From Haloplanus sp. GDY1 (GTDB lineage: Archaea > Halobacteriota > Halobacteria > Halobacteriales > Haloferacaceae): a DNA stretch of 64,000 nucleotides. The notes under the pieces are model-generated. The model was not told the DNA's origin, did no database searches, and worked only from the letters and a program-made list of their open reading frames with translations. Position numbers and translations under genes: made by a program. The stretch lies in contig NZ_CP098514.1 of assembly GCF_023703775.1 (NCBI RefSeq), forward strand, positions 2,019,998 to 2,083,997. The letters run 5' to 3'. The number at the start of each line of letters is the position of its first letter. The first letter of the stretch is position 1. Positions 34,986 to 44,672 of the stretch are shown piece by piece.

Positions 34986-35770
34986 TGGCGGCGGACTCGC
35001 TCGACGGCGACGACGGCGAGGTGAGCGAGGCGGCCGTCCGGGAGCGCCTCGACCGCGTCACCGACCCCGAACTCGACACCTCCATCGTCGACCTGGAGTA
35101 CGTCGACGAGATTCGGATCGACGGCGACGAGGTGTCCGTCGCCATGACGCTCCCGACGGCGTGGTGTTCGCCCGCCTTCGCGTGGATGATGACGACCGAC
35201 GCCCGCGACGAGGTGGAGTCGCTTCCGGGCGTCGCCCGCGCGCGGATCGAACTCCGCGAGCACATGCACGAACGGGAGATCAACCGCGGCGTCAACGAAC
35301 GCCTGTCGTTCGGCGAGGCGTTCCCCGACGCCGACGGGAGCGTCGACCCCGTCCGCGCCGAACTCGACGAGAAGGCGCGGATCGCCCGTCAGCACGACGC
35401 CACGGGCGCCCTCCTCGACGCCGGCCTCTCGGAGACACAGATCGCCGAGTTGACTCGTGACGACCTCGATTTCGACGGGGACCGCGCTCGGGTCTGGTGC
35501 CGCGACGGCGGCCTCGCGGTGCGCGTCGACGCCGACCCCCTGGAGCGATACCTGGAGAAGGCCGAGGCGACGGGGCTGCTCGACGACGACCGCCCCGAAC
35601 TGTTCCGGACCCCGGAGGGCGACCCCATCGACCCCGACGCGTTCGAGACGGTGCGCCACCGCACCCGGCTGGCGGGGGTCAACATGAGCGGCCAAGGGTC
35701 GGTGTGTGACGCCCTCCACGAGTCGCGCCGCGCCGAGGACCGGCCCCCGCTGTCGATGCGGTCGGATTAG
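34985..35770 (+). CDS. MIP18/DUF59 iron-sulfur assembly-like protein with C-terminal extension
   Basis: A 261-residue protein. Residues 15-100 are a MIP18-type DUF59 domain: RVTDPELDTSIVDLEYV, then a cysteine (C61) in TAWCSPAFAWM. The remaining ~150 residues are not typical of PaaD/SufT-size proteins (about 100 residues) and include helix-rich segments such as LDAGLSETQIAELTRDDLDF. It is coupled to the amidohydrolase gene. A role in maturing a metal enzyme is likely but unproven. Confidence 0.75.
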   Translation: MAADSLDGDDGEVSEAAVRERLDRVTDPELDTSIVDLEYVDEIRIDGDEVSVAMTLPTAWCSPAFAWMMTTDARDEVESLPGVARARIELREHMHEREINRGVNERLSFGEAFPDADGSVDPVRAELDEKARIARQHDATGALLDAGLSETQIAELTRDDLDFDGDRARVWCRDGGLAVRVDADPLERYLEKAEATGLLDDDRPELFRTPEGDPIDPDAFETVRHRTRLAGVNMSGQGSVCDALHESRRAEDRPPLSMRSD

Positions 35771-35979
35771 CTGCCGAGCAGCCCGCCCGGCCCCGGCGGT
35801 GGACCGCCGCCGTCGCGTTCGCCGTCCCCGTCGTCCTCCGGTTCACCGTGGCCGGGTTTCGCCAGCCCGTACCGGCCACGCGCGGCGAAGTCCCGGGGGC
35901 TCCAACCACACTCGGGGCAGGCCTCCAGGTCGTAATCGAAGTCGACGCCACAGCCGAGACACTCGTTTTCGGCGCCCAT
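35767..35979 (-). CDS. Double-zinc-knuckle small protein, paralogue A
   Basis: A 70-residue protein with two CxxC knuckles (ECLGCGVDF and CPECGWSP), followed by GRYGLAKPGHGE and an acidic, Gly/Pro-rich tail. Its start is two bases from the stop of a shorter paralogue upstream. It is convergent with the DUF59 gene, and the stop codons overlap. Confidence 0.7.
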   Translation of the reverse strand: MGAENECLGCGVDFDYDLEACPECGWSPRDFAARGRYGLAKPGHGEPEDDGDGERDGGGPPPGPGGLLGS

Positions 35980-35981
35980 CG

Positions 35982-36128
35982 TCACTCACGCGTCCCGAGG
36001 CCGGGACGCCCCAGTCCGTAGCGACCGCCGGCGGTCCACTCCTCGCGGCTCCACCCGCAGTGCGGACAGGTCGCCTCGCCGTAGTCGAACGGCTCGCTGC
36101 AGCGCTGACACGCGGTCCCTCGATCCAT
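35982..36128 (-). CDS. Double-zinc-knuckle small protein, paralogue B (48 residues)
   Basis: A very short frame with CQRCSEPFD and CPHCGWSREEW, then AGGRYGLGRPGLG. Both cysteine pairs and the GRYGLxxPG tail match the 70-residue neighbour, so this is a tandem duplication. The ATG at 36128 is the only plausible start. A rubredoxin- or ribbon-like zinc site is likely. Confidence 0.75.
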   Translation of the reverse strand: MDRGTACQRCSEPFDYGEATCPHCGWSREEWTAGGRYGLGRPGLGTRE

Positions 36129-36295
36129 GAGTCGTGGTACCGCGTGACTCTCCCTAAGCCTGTCGCCGTCACGGATCCGTCTCGACGCGTATCCGCGCGT
36201 CGGAGCCCACCGTCGTCGACGGGGCGGCCTCCGGTCGAGCGCGACGCGGTCGACGCCGAGCGGCCGGCGTCGGCGGGACCTCGGGACGGGGGCCG

Positions 36296-37435
36296 CTACC
36301 CGGGGACGCCGCTCCGGAAGCCACGCTGGATCGTCATGGCGTGGGCGTAGTCGGCCTCGGAGAGGACGCCGACGAGGTCGCCGTTCCGCTGGACGATGGC
36401 GTCGAGGCCTCCCGAGCCCTGTAGCTCCACGAGCGTGTCGAAGGCGTCGGCCGAGGGATCGACGCGCGGAACGTCGCGCATGATCTCCGCGACCGTCGTG
36501 GTCGCGTGGTCCCGTCGGCCGGCCGTCCGCAGGTCGGAGAGGGCAACGACGCCGACGGGCGACCCGTCCGCGTCGAGGACCAGGTGGATCGGCTTGCGGT
36601 CCCGGAGCAACTGCTCGCCCAGTTCCTCGACGGTCGTCGTCGTGGTGACCGTCGCGGGATCACGGGTCACGATGTCGCCGACGGTGAGCCCCTCGAAGAG
36701 TTCGTCGAGGAGGACCGCCTTCGACTCCGTCGTCGCTGCCCCGTAGATGAAGAACGCGAGGAGGAGCAGGATGATCTGGAAGTCGAGGACGCCGACGATG
36801 ACAAACAGGAACGCGAAGCCGACGCCGATCCGGGCGGCGATGCGGGTCGCGACCCCGTACGGCCGCGACCGGGCGAGCAGCGCACGCAGGATGCGCCCGC
36901 CGTCCATCGGGAACGCCGGGAGGAGGTTGAAGACGGCCAGCGTGACGTTCGTGATGGCGAGCCAGCCGAGGACGAACCGCGGGACCTGCAGGGAGGCCGG
37001 CGCGACGAGGACGCCCGCGTAACAGACGACGGCGACGAGGACGCTCGAAACCGGGCCGGCGATGGCGATCCAGAACTCCCGGTCCCACTCCTTCGGGAAC
37101 GTCTTCAGCGACGCGAGGCCGCCGAGGATCCAGAGCGTGATCGACTCGATTTCGAGCCCGTACCGCAACGCGACCCACGAGTGACCGAGTTCGTGGATCG
37201 TGACGCTCACGAACAGGCCGACTGCCGCGACGATGCCGACGAGCCACGGAGTCGATCCGGCACGGAGGCGGGCCAGGTCGAAGCCGACGCCGGTGAGCCC
37301 CTCGACGAGGCCGGCGTAGAGTTCGATCTGCTGGCCGCTGCCGATCAGCCACGCGAGGATCGGGAGGAAGAGCAACAGGGACGTGTTGACTCGGATCGGG
37401 ATGTCCCAGATCTCGGTGATCGTGTAGCTTCGCAT
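36296..37435 (-). CDS. Site-2-type M50 intramembrane protease with CBS pair
   Basis: A 379-residue membrane zinc protease. The catalytic HELGH is at residues 81-85, and the second motif NLLPAFPMDGGR provides the third ligand. About six hydrophobic segments precede two C-terminal CBS domains (about 250-370), which may bind adenine nucleotides and tune activity. Family members release membrane-bound regulators. The ATG at 37435 (MRSYTITEIWDIPIRVN) is the family's usual start. Confidence 0.9.
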   Translation of the reverse strand: MRSYTITEIWDIPIRVNTSLLLFLPILAWLIGSGQQIELYAGLVEGLTGVGFDLARLRAGSTPWLVGIVAAVGLFVSVTIHELGHSWVALRYGLEIESITLWILGGLASLKTFPKEWDREFWIAIAGPVSSVLVAVVCYAGVLVAPASLQVPRFVLGWLAITNVTLAVFNLLPAFPMDGGRILRALLARSRPYGVATRIAARIGVGFAFLFVIVGVLDFQIILLLLAFFIYGAATTESKAVLLDELFEGLTVGDIVTRDPATVTTTTTVEELGEQLLRDRKPIHLVLDADGSPVGVVALSDLRTAGRRDHATTTVAEIMRDVPRVDPSADAFDTLVELQGSGGLDAIVQRNGDLVGVLSEADYAHAMTIQRGFRSGVPG

Positions 37436-37500
37436 ACGTCCGGTGACGGGGTCGGGCCCTAAATTCGTGGTCCCGCCCGCGGACCGGCACTCCCCGGCGA

Positions 37501-37511
37501 CAGATATACAC
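37501..37511 (+). promoter_or_regulatory. TATA box of the DUF3604 gene
   Basis: CAGATATACAC lies about 30 bases before the ATG at 37536 and is the AT-rich core of the divergent gap with the protease gene. Confidence 0.6.
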
Positions 37512-37535
37512 TCCGCCTCGGCGACTGGACGGACG

Positions 37536-39200
37536 ATGACCCGCGCCTCGCTGGGGCCGCTCGTCAAACTCAAGGAGACGGTCGGGGTGTTCGTCCGCAA
37601 CGCCCCCTCGCCGCGGGAACTGCTCGCGAACCGGACCCAGCGCTTCGACCGCCTGCACGCGATCCTCCCCTCGACCGCGGCGCCGGGCGAGTCGCTCACC
37701 CTCACCGTGCAGGCGTGGGATCAGTGCGAGCGCCTCCACCGCGACTTCGAGGCCACGGTGACGGTGACGGCGACGGATTCCGAGGCGACCCACCCGCGCA
37801 CCGTCACGTTCGACCCCGCATCGGACGGCGTCGAACGGGTCGCGGGCGTCGCCTTCGAGTCGCCGGGGGTTCACTACCTCACGCTGACGGAGGACCGCAC
37901 CGGCGAGCGGTTCGTCTCCAATCCCGTCCGCGTCACCGACGACGACCGCCGGGTGTACTGGGGTGACATCCACCTGCACTCCATCCGGTCCGACGGCACG
38001 GGCGACGCCGCGGACGGCTACCGGTTCGGGCGCGACGTGATGGACCTCGACGTGGCCGCCTACACCGATCACGACACGATGGGCTTTTTCATCCCGCCGG
38101 GGTGGCAGCGCCGGCGGATGCACCGCGAGTACTTCGAGGAACTCTGCTCGCTGGCCGACGCGTTCGACGACCCCGGCGAGTTCGTCGCGCTCCCGGCCTA
38201 CGAGTGGACGAAACAGCCGAACGCGGGCGGCCACCTCAACGTCTACTTCGAGGACGGCGCGGACGCGACGCTGATCGACTCCCTCGCGGCCGAGTCGAAC
38301 ACCTACGAACGCCTCTGGGAGCGCCTGCGGGAGTGGGAGCGGACCCACGACTCGCGGGTGGTGACGGTTCCCCACCACCCCGCGGAGGCGATGTACCCCT
38401 TCGATTTCGCGGCCGTCGACTACGACGACGAACTCGCGCCCCTCGTGGAGGTGTACTCCCAGTGGGGGTCGAGCGAGCGCCCCGGCAGCGAGGGCAACCG
38501 GTTCCCGCTGGCGATGGGGCAAGGCGAGATGGACGAGGCCGGCTACTACGTCCGGGACGCGCACCGACTGGGGTACCGGGTCGGGATGATGGGCAGCGCG
38601 GACTTCCACGGCCCCTATCCCGGGCACTCGATCATCCACACGCGCCCCCACCTCCCGTCGCTCGACGAGTGGCGCGAGGCGGGGCTGGGGTGGGGGAACG
38701 TCTGGCGGGTGTGGAACGAGCGAAGCTATCCCGGCGGCCTCACCGCCTTCCTCGCGCCCGACCTCACGCGGGAGTCGATCCTGTCGGCGCTTCGCTCGCG
38801 GTCCGTGTACGCGACGACCCAGCCCCACCGCATCCTCGTCGACTTCCGGGTGAACGGGACGGACGTGGCCGAGCAGGACGACGCGGTCGTCGTCGCGGAC
38901 GCCGACACGCCGCGCGAGGTGCGCGTCGAGGTGGCGGGGACGGCGCCCGTCGAGACCGTCGAAGTCGTCAAGAACGACGCGGTCTGGCGAACCGTCGACG
39001 GCACCGACGACCCCGACGCCGACCTCGACGCCTACGCCGTCGCCGGCGAGTGGACCGACGACGATCCGATCACGGGGATGCGGTGGGACGAGGCGCGCGG
39101 CACCGACGGCGACGTGTACACGGTGCGGGTGCGGCAGGCGAGCGCCGACCGGTATCCCGGCATGGCGTGGGTCGGCCCGCTCTGGGTCGAGGCGGCGTAA
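37536..39200 (+). CDS. DUF3604 protein with PHP-like metal-binding region
   Basis: A 554-residue protein. After an N-terminal beta-sandwich (about 45-140) comes [15 protein letters not shown], an HxH metal site as in PHP phosphoesterases. Further ligands are DHDTMG, VPHHPAE and GSADFHGP. The C-terminal ~150 residues form a second beta-domain. DUF3604 proteins are little studied; a phosphoesterase or related hydrolase activity is inferred from the PHP-type motifs. Confidence 0.8.
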   Translation: MTRASLGPLVKLKETVGVFVRNAPSPRELLANRTQRFDRLHAILPSTAAPGESLTLTVQAWDQCERLHRDFEATVTVTATDSEATHPRTVTFDPASDGVERVAGVAFESPGVHYLTLTEDRTGERFVSNPVRVTDDDRRVYWGDIHLHSIRSDGTGDAADGYRFGRDVMDLDVAAYTDHDTMGFFIPPGWQRRRMHREYFEELCSLADAFDDPGEFVALPAYEWTKQPNAGGHLNVYFEDGADATLIDSLAAESNTYERLWERLREWERTHDSRVVTVPHHPAEAMYPFDFAAVDYDDELAPLVEVYSQWGSSERPGSEGNRFPLAMGQGEMDEAGYYVRDAHRLGYRVGMMGSADFHGPYPGHSIIHTRPHLPSLDEWREAGLGWGNVWRVWNERSYPGGLTAFLAPDLTRESILSALRSRSVYATTQPHRILVDFRVNGTDVAEQDDAVVVADADTPREVRVEVAGTAPVETVEVVKNDAVWRTVDGTDDPDADLDAYAVAGEWTDDDPITGMRWDEARGTDGDVYTVRVRQASADRYPGMAWVGPLWVEAA

Positions 39201-39253
39201 GCACCCCCAAAGCTATCCGCTCGCCGGCCGTACCGACGGGCGAGCGACTGGCC

Positions 39254-39760
39254 ATGGCGAGGATCGTCCCGAAGCGCGTGACCGCACGCGTCGACGACGA
39301 GTTCGTCGTCTTCCGGATCGGCATGCGCATCAACTCGCTGTGGAAGGTCCACGAGTGGCTGCCGGTCTTTCTCGCGATGCCGCGGATGTTGCGGGAACTC
39401 GAAGCCGACCCGGAGAGCGGCCTGCTCGCGACGCAGTCGAGTTTCGGGCTCCGGAACCAGGTCATGACCCAGTACTGGGAGTCGTTCGACGCCCTCCACG
39501 AGTACGCCCGGGACGCGGACGGCGAACACCTGCCGGCGTGGAAGGCGTTCAACCGGCGGGTGGGCGAGGGCGGCGACGTGGGTATCTGGCACGAGACGTT
39601 CCTCGTCCGCGACGGCGAGTACGAGGCCGTCTACAACAACATGCCCCCGACGGGGCTGGGCGAGGTGGGCGACCTGGTGCCCGCCACGGGGTCGCTCGAA
39701 ACGGCGCGGGAGCGACTCGGTCGGTCCGCGGACGACGGGCGGTCGCCGCCCGAGGGCTGA
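39254..39760 (+). CDS. DUF4188 heme/monooxygenase-like protein
   Basis: A 168-residue protein with the DUF4188 pattern: [16 protein letters not shown] in the first third, then [15 protein letters not shown] and [10 protein letters not shown]. The fold is predicted to be a ferredoxin-like dimer as in small monooxygenases. The natural substrate is unknown. The ATG at 39254 gives the standard [15 protein letters not shown] start. It follows the DUF3604 gene by 53 bases on the same strand. Confidence 0.75.
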   Translation: MARIVPKRVTARVDDEFVVFRIGMRINSLWKVHEWLPVFLAMPRMLRELEADPESGLLATQSSFGLRNQVMTQYWESFDALHEYARDADGEHLPAWKAFNRRVGEGGDVGIWHETFLVRDGEYEAVYNNMPPTGLGEVGDLVPATGSLETARERLGRSADDGRSPPEG

Positions 39761-39772
39761 CCCGCGGGGGCG

Positions 39773-42013
39773 TCAGTCCCCCACGTCGCCGGCGTCGCTC
39801 CGCGCGCGCTCGACCGTCGCCGCCTCGTCGGTGCGGAGGTCCGAGACGAAGCCGAACAGGTCGTCGAAGTCGTCGATTCCCTCCTGGACCATGTACTGCA
39901 CGTACCGGTGTTTCCGGTGGAACTCCGCCTCCACCGCCTCGACGTCGCGGTCGCTCGCGTCGGCGAGGCGATGGAAGAGGCGGAAGCCAAGCGCCCGGTG
40001 GCCGTCGTCGAGGTGCGGGTGGGCGTAGTCGAACCGGAAGCGGCCGTCGGTGTCCCGGCGCGCGACGACGTTCCAGTAGAGGGTGCGTCCGCCCTTCTCG
40101 ACGGCGCCCGAGGGGAGCTGTCCGCCGCCGAGGTCCTCGTACTCCCGTTCGCTCAGGAGTTCGACCGCCTCGGCGACGTAGCGGTCGCCGTCGACGTGGT
40201 GGGGGAAGACGACGAGATCGATCTCGCGCAGGAGATACGGGGCGAGTCCCTGCTCGATCACCCGGTTGATGAGCGTCTGTACGTCCTCGGCGTGGGTGGT
40301 GCCGACGACGCCGTGGCCCGTGTTGAGCGTCTCGCCGAACGTCTCGAAGGAGGCCGGCGTGTTGATCTCCGCGATCACCTCGACGTCCGGGTTCAGGTAG
40401 TTGGTTTCGGTCATCAGGCGGGCCATCGTCACGCGCTTGTACTCGTTCTCGTGGTCGCGGGTGGTCAGCGAGATGCCCGTCTCGTGGGGGAGCCGCACCT
40501 CGCGGCTCCCCTCGTCGATGGAGACCGGGCGGTCGTCGTAGGGGACGAATGGCATGTGGGCGTTCATGAGCGTCGTCTTCCCGACCCCGGTCGGCCCCGA
40601 GAAGAGGACGATCCCGTGGCTCTCGTAGAGCATCCACAACAGGGTGACCAGTTCCGTCGGGAGGGCGTCGCGCTCGATCAGATCGACGGGCGTCATGGCG
40701 TCGCCGGCCTGCTTCCGGATGGAGACGTGGGGGCCGTCCTCGGAGATGACGGGCAGCGCGACGGCACACCGGATGGTCTCCTCGACGCCAGGGGGTTCGA
40801 GGTTCACCTTCGCGCTGGGGCGACTCGCGCTGAGTTCCGTCCCGTCGCTCGCCGCGAGCTGGGTGACGACGTTGACGAAGGCCGTCTCGTCGTCGAAGGC
40901 GAGGTTCGTGGGCACCCGGCCGACGGGGAGTTCGTCCGCACGGGGGATCACCTTCACCCGTTCGTCGACGCGGTTGGCCTCCACGTCCTCCAGATGGGGG
41001 TCGCGGATGGGGACGGTGAGGACGCCGTGGCCCACGTAGTCACGGAGGACGTAGTAGACCAGGTCGTCGAGGCGGTCGGTGGCGTAGCGGCTGTCGACCG
41101 GCGGGACGGCGAGGCCGTATTCGGCCAGCGCCGTCGTCAGGCGGTACCTCGTCGCCGCGACCCACGCCCGGGTGTTGCGGGCGGTGAGCCGACGGGAGAG
41201 GAACTGGCGGGCGCGCTCGCGGACGAACGCGTGACGGTCCTCGACCACGTCCTCGACGTTCGCCTCCCAGATCCGCTCCTTGCACTCCTCGATGAGTTGC
41301 TCGTCGCCGGGGAGCAGGTCGGGTTCGAGGACGGCGTACTTCGTCGAGAACTGGTCGCTCCCGAGCAGGTGTTCGCGGTAGATCACCACGTCCACGTCGA
41401 AGCCGGCGAAGTCGACGGTGTACCGGCGGAGGCGCTCGCCGGCGACCCGGTCGATAAAGCGGGCGTCGGCGTCGAAGGCGGTGCGGGCGGGGGCGTAGTT
41501 CTCGGTGTGGACGACCACCCGCTCGTCCGCCCGGCCCACGTCCACCACCTCGATCCGGTCGTCGAGGGCGAGCGGCGTCGATCCCTCCAGCAGTCGCAGT
41601 TCGCACAGCGCGTGGTAGGTGAGGCGGCGCCACGTGGCCGGCGAGGCGTCGATCAGCCGGTCGAGCGCGCGCCGGTACTTGGGTTCGAAGCCCGCCTCGG
41701 CGCGCTCGGCGGTCCCCTCGCGGGTCAGCGGCCGCCGCCGGTTGACGACCGTGAAGTGATCGCGGATCCGCTCCATCGCCGCCCGGTCCTCGGGCCCGAG
41801 ACCGGGTTCGCGGACGCCGTACTCGAACTCGTCGTCGGTCTCGCGGATCGTCGCCACCACGCCGGGCGACACCTCGTACTGTGCGACCACGTCGGGCGCG
41901 TACCACGCTCCGGAGTCGTCGGGCGGTCGCGGGGCGGGGACCGGGCCGTCGTCGGTTCCCGTGGCCGCGCCGCCGGCGGCGAGCGTCGATCCGTCACTCA
42001 TCCGTCGGGTCAC
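39773..42013 (-). CDS. Type II/IV secretion-pilus ATPase (GspE/TadA-like)
   Basis: A 746-residue protein with the archaeal pilus or secretion ATPase layout. The Walker A SGPTGVGKTTLMNA is in the C-terminal half (about residue 500), the Asp box is EVIAEINTPASF, and His motifs follow. The N-terminal ~350 residues are the unstructured or two-domain region usual in haloarchaeal PilB-like proteins. No PilC-type membrane partner is next to it, which is unusual because haloarchaeal pilus loci normally encode the pair. Alternative start at 42001. Confidence 0.85.
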   Translation of the reverse strand: MTRRMSDGSTLAAGGAATGTDDGPVPAPRPPDDSGAWYAPDVVAQYEVSPGVVATIRETDDEFEYGVREPGLGPEDRAAMERIRDHFTVVNRRRPLTREGTAERAEAGFEPKYRRALDRLIDASPATWRRLTYHALCELRLLEGSTPLALDDRIEVVDVGRADERVVVHTENYAPARTAFDADARFIDRVAGERLRRYTVDFAGFDVDVVIYREHLLGSDQFSTKYAVLEPDLLPGDEQLIEECKERIWEANVEDVVEDRHAFVRERARQFLSRRLTARNTRAWVAATRYRLTTALAEYGLAVPPVDSRYATDRLDDLVYYVLRDYVGHGVLTVPIRDPHLEDVEANRVDERVKVIPRADELPVGRVPTNLAFDDETAFVNVVTQLAASDGTELSASRPSAKVNLEPPGVEETIRCAVALPVISEDGPHVSIRKQAGDAMTPVDLIERDALPTELVTLLWMLYESHGIVLFSGPTGVGKTTLMNAHMPFVPYDDRPVSIDEGSREVRLPHETGISLTTRDHENEYKRVTMARLMTETNYLNPDVEVIAEINTPASFETFGETLNTGHGVVGTTHAEDVQTLINRVIEQGLAPYLLREIDLVVFPHHVDGDRYVAEAVELLSEREYEDLGGGQLPSGAVEKGGRTLYWNVVARRDTDGRFRFDYAHPHLDDGHRALGFRLFHRLADASDRDVEAVEAEFHRKHRYVQYMVQEGIDDFDDLFGFVSDLRTDEAATVERARSDAGDVGD

Positions 42014-42054
42014 ACCTCCGCGGGGGGCGACATAGCCGTTGGTGCCTCGCTATC

Positions 42055-42066
42055 AGTTATAATACT
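42055..42066 (-). promoter_or_regulatory. TATA element of the pilus ATPase gene
   Basis: On the minus strand GTATTATAACTG lies about 48 bases before the predicted start, in a short AT-rich pocket between this gene and the chemotaxis gene. Confidence 0.5.
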
Positions 42067-42107
42067 CGGGGTGGGGCCGGGACGGGGGTCGCGTGCCCCG
42101 TTCCGGT

Positions 42108-43808
42108 TCAGTCCGCGCCCGCTTCGGTGCCCGGCGACGCCGGGTTCGACGGGGCCGTCGCCTCCGGCCGCTCCCCGAGGTCGAACTCGTCGAGCAGCGT
42201 CAGGAGGGCGTCGGCCTCGGTCGCGAGGTCGTCGACGCGCGCCGCCACGTCGGACAGCGAGTCGGTCTGTTCGCGGGCGGCCTCGGCGACGCTCGTCGCA
42301 CCGGCGGCCGTCTCCTCGCTCGTCGACTCGATCTGCTCGACCATCGAGACGGTCTCCTCGGTCGAGGCGGCCTGCTGGTCGGTCGCGTCGGTGATCTCTC
42401 GCATCCCCTCGTCGGTCTCGTGGGCGAGTTCCGCGATGGTGTCCAGGGCGTCGATGGCGGCCTCGACCGTCTCGACGGCGTCGGCCACCTCCTCGGTCGT
42501 CCGGCGCATTTCCTCGACGGTCGTCTCGGTCTGGGTCTGGACGCCGTCGATGATCTCCTGGACGTCGGTCGCTTCCGCCTGTGCCTCCTCGGCCAGCGAC
42601 TTCACCTCGTCGGCGACGACGGCGAAGCCCTCGGCGCCCTCGCCGGAGTGGGCGGCCTCGATGGAGGCGTTCAGCGCGAGCAGGTTGGTCCGTTCGGCGA
42701 TGTCGGAGATGGTCGCGACGATGTCGCCCATCCGGGTCATCCGGTCGTCGAGTTCGCGGAGCTGGGCCATCGTCTCGCCGGTCCGCGTCTCGATGGCGTC
42801 CATCCGTTCGACCGCGGCGGCGGCGGCCTCCTGTCCCTCGTCGCCCGCCTCGGCGGTGCGGGTGGCCACCTCGGCGACGCTGTCGGCCGAGGCGGCGATC
42901 TCCTCGATCGTCGCCGAGAGGTCGCTCATCTCGCTCACGATCCGCTGGAGCTGGTCGCGTTGCTCCTCGGCGTCGTCGGCGATGTCGCCCGTGGCGTCGC
43001 TGATCCCCTCGCTCGCCCGCGCCACCTCGTCGAGGTCGGCGGACGCGTCGACGGTGCGCTCGGAGACGGTGTCGGCGAAGGCGTACACCTCCGCGACGGT
43101 CCCCTCCAAGTCGTCGAGCATGCGGTTGAACGAGCGGGCGATGGTGGCCATGGCCTCGCTCTCCTCGTCGGGGTCCATCCGCACCGAGAGGTCCTTGTCG
43201 GCGGCCGCGGCCATGACCTCGCCGTACCGGTCGGCGGTCCGTTCGAGGTGGTCGGTCAGCGCCTCCAGTTCGCGGGTGTTCCGCCGGAGGTTATCGGCCA
43301 TCCGGTCGAGGGAGTCGCCGAACGATCCGGGGACCGACTCCTCGAGGACGGGCGCGTCGAACTCCTGGCCCGCGAGGGCGTCCGCCTGCGCGGAGACCGT
43401 CGCCAGCGACGCCCGCATGTCGTCGAAGGCGTCGACGAGGCTGCCGAGTTCGTCGTCCTGGTCGTGGGCCTCGACGTGGGCCTCGTCGACCTCGCCGGCG
43501 GCGACCGTCGTCGCCGCGTCCTCCAGCGCCCGCACCGGCGCGACGAAGTCCCGGCGGGCGATCCACAGCGTGTTCGCGAACGCGACGGCGGCGCCGGCGA
43601 GGAGGGTGACGGTCACCGCCGTCCGGACGGTCCCGCTCAGGACGAAAGGGAGGACGGCCAGCACGGCCGCGACGGCGAACTGGATGGTCACCGCCGTGAC
43701 GATCTTTCGCTCGATGGACTCGTCGATCCCGAGGGCGTCCATCGTCCCCCACAGCGCCCGTCGATACTGCTCCCTGAACATGGCCGACACTGGAGCGTCA
43801 CCCCACAT
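42108..43808 (-). CDS. Methyl-accepting chemotaxis-type transducer
   Basis: A 566-residue transducer. Two hydrophobic segments near the N-terminus (about 43-63 and 68-89) have almost no outside loop between them, so it is probably a membrane-anchored sensor with no external ligand domain. A HAMP-like segment with [14 protein letters not shown] follows. The long coiled-coil signalling region has the hairpin tip [26 protein letters not shown] element (actgataatcg, 43831-43842) about 28 bases before the ATG supports this start. Confidence 0.88.
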   Translation of the reverse strand: MWGDAPVSAMFREQYRRALWGTMDALGIDESIERKIVTAVTIQFAVAAVLAVLPFVLSGTVRTAVTVTLLAGAAVAFANTLWIARRDFVAPVRALEDAATTVAAGEVDEAHVEAHDQDDELGSLVDAFDDMRASLATVSAQADALAGQEFDAPVLEESVPGSFGDSLDRMADNLRRNTRELEALTDHLERTADRYGEVMAAAADKDLSVRMDPDEESEAMATIARSFNRMLDDLEGTVAEVYAFADTVSERTVDASADLDEVARASEGISDATGDIADDAEEQRDQLQRIVSEMSDLSATIEEIAASADSVAEVATRTAEAGDEGQEAAAAAVERMDAIETRTGETMAQLRELDDRMTRMGDIVATISDIAERTNLLALNASIEAAHSGEGAEGFAVVADEVKSLAEEAQAEATDVQEIIDGVQTQTETTVEEMRRTTEEVADAVETVEAAIDALDTIAELAHETDEGMREITDATDQQAASTEETVSMVEQIESTSEETAAGATSVAEAAREQTDSLSDVAARVDDLATEADALLTLLDEFDLGERPEATAPSNPASPGTEAGAD

Positions 43809-43961
43809 GAAGACACGGGTGCGATTATCAGTGCGTAGGAACGGCGTGTCGTCCCCGGCGGTGACTCGGACCGGCGATTCTCGTCGCTGCGAATCGTCGC
43901 GGGGGTCGGCGGCGCGAGCGACGCCGCCGGCGCGCTCCGGATCCGCGGCGTTCCCGACCGG

Positions 43962-44669
43962 TCAGGCCCCGCCGAGGTAGAGTTCGGCCACGTCGTCGCT
44001 CTCCAGGAGTTCGTCGCCGGTCCCCTCGAACCGGTTCTCGCCCATGTCGAGGACGTAGCCCCGATCGGAGACCGAGAGGGCTTTCCGGGCGTTCTGTTCG
44101 ACCATCAGGATGGCCGTCTCGGTTTCGTCGCGGATCCCCACCAGTCGGTCGAACATGTCGTCGACGAGGTCGGGCGCGAGGCCGGCGGAGGGTTCGTCGA
44201 CCAGCAGGAGGTCGGGATCGATCATCAGCGCCGAGGAGAGCGCGAGCATCTGCTGTTGGCCGCCGGACATGGCGCTCGCGCGCATGTTCTCCCGCTCCTC
44301 GAGGAACGGGAATCGATCCCACACCGCCTGAAAGTCCTCGGGCGAGGGGTCGTCGATGTACGCCCCCATCTCCAGGTTCTCGCGGACGGTGAGGGTTGGG
44401 AAGATGTTCTCCCGCTGTGGGACATAACACATGCCGCGCTCGGTCACCTGGTCCGCGCGGAGGTGGGTGATCTCCTCGCCGTCGAAGGTGACCGTCCCCT
44501 CCCAGCAGTCGATGAGGCCGTAGATGGCCTTCATCATCGTCGACTTGCCCGCGCCGTTGGGGCCGATGATGGTGACGATCTCCCGGTCCTCGACGTCGAG
44601 GTCGACGCCGTGGAGGATCTCCGCGTCGCCGTATCCCGACACCACGTCGCGGGCTTCGAGCAGCGCCAT
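43962..44669 (-). CDS. livF: Branched-chain amino acid ABC transporter ATPase LivF
   Basis: A 235-residue ABC ATPase. Walker A GPNGAGKSTMMKA, Q-loop, signature MSGGQQQML, and Walker B LLLVDEPSAGLAP. The N-terminus AREDVVSGYGDAEILHG-like stretch is typical of LivF. It couples ATP hydrolysis to uptake by LivH/LivM. It ends the liv gene group and starts 3 bases after livG. Confidence 0.95.
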   Translation of the reverse strand: MALLEARDVVSGYGDAEILHGVDLDVEDREIVTIIGPNGAGKSTMMKAIYGLIDCWEGTVTFDGEEITHLRADQVTERGMCYVPQRENIFPTLTVRENLEMGAYIDDPSPEDFQAVWDRFPFLEERENMRASAMSGGQQQMLALSSALMIDPDLLLVDEPSAGLAPDLVDDMFDRLVGIRDETETAILMVEQNARKALSVSDRGYVLDMGENRFEGTGDELLESDDVAELYLGGA

Positions 44670-44672
44670 CGG

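Noticed and set aside
39908-42394. Plus-strand open frame of 828 codons opposite the pilus ATPase gene
   Set aside because: Same shadow effect; it has no recognisable motif, and its composition follows the antisense codon pattern.
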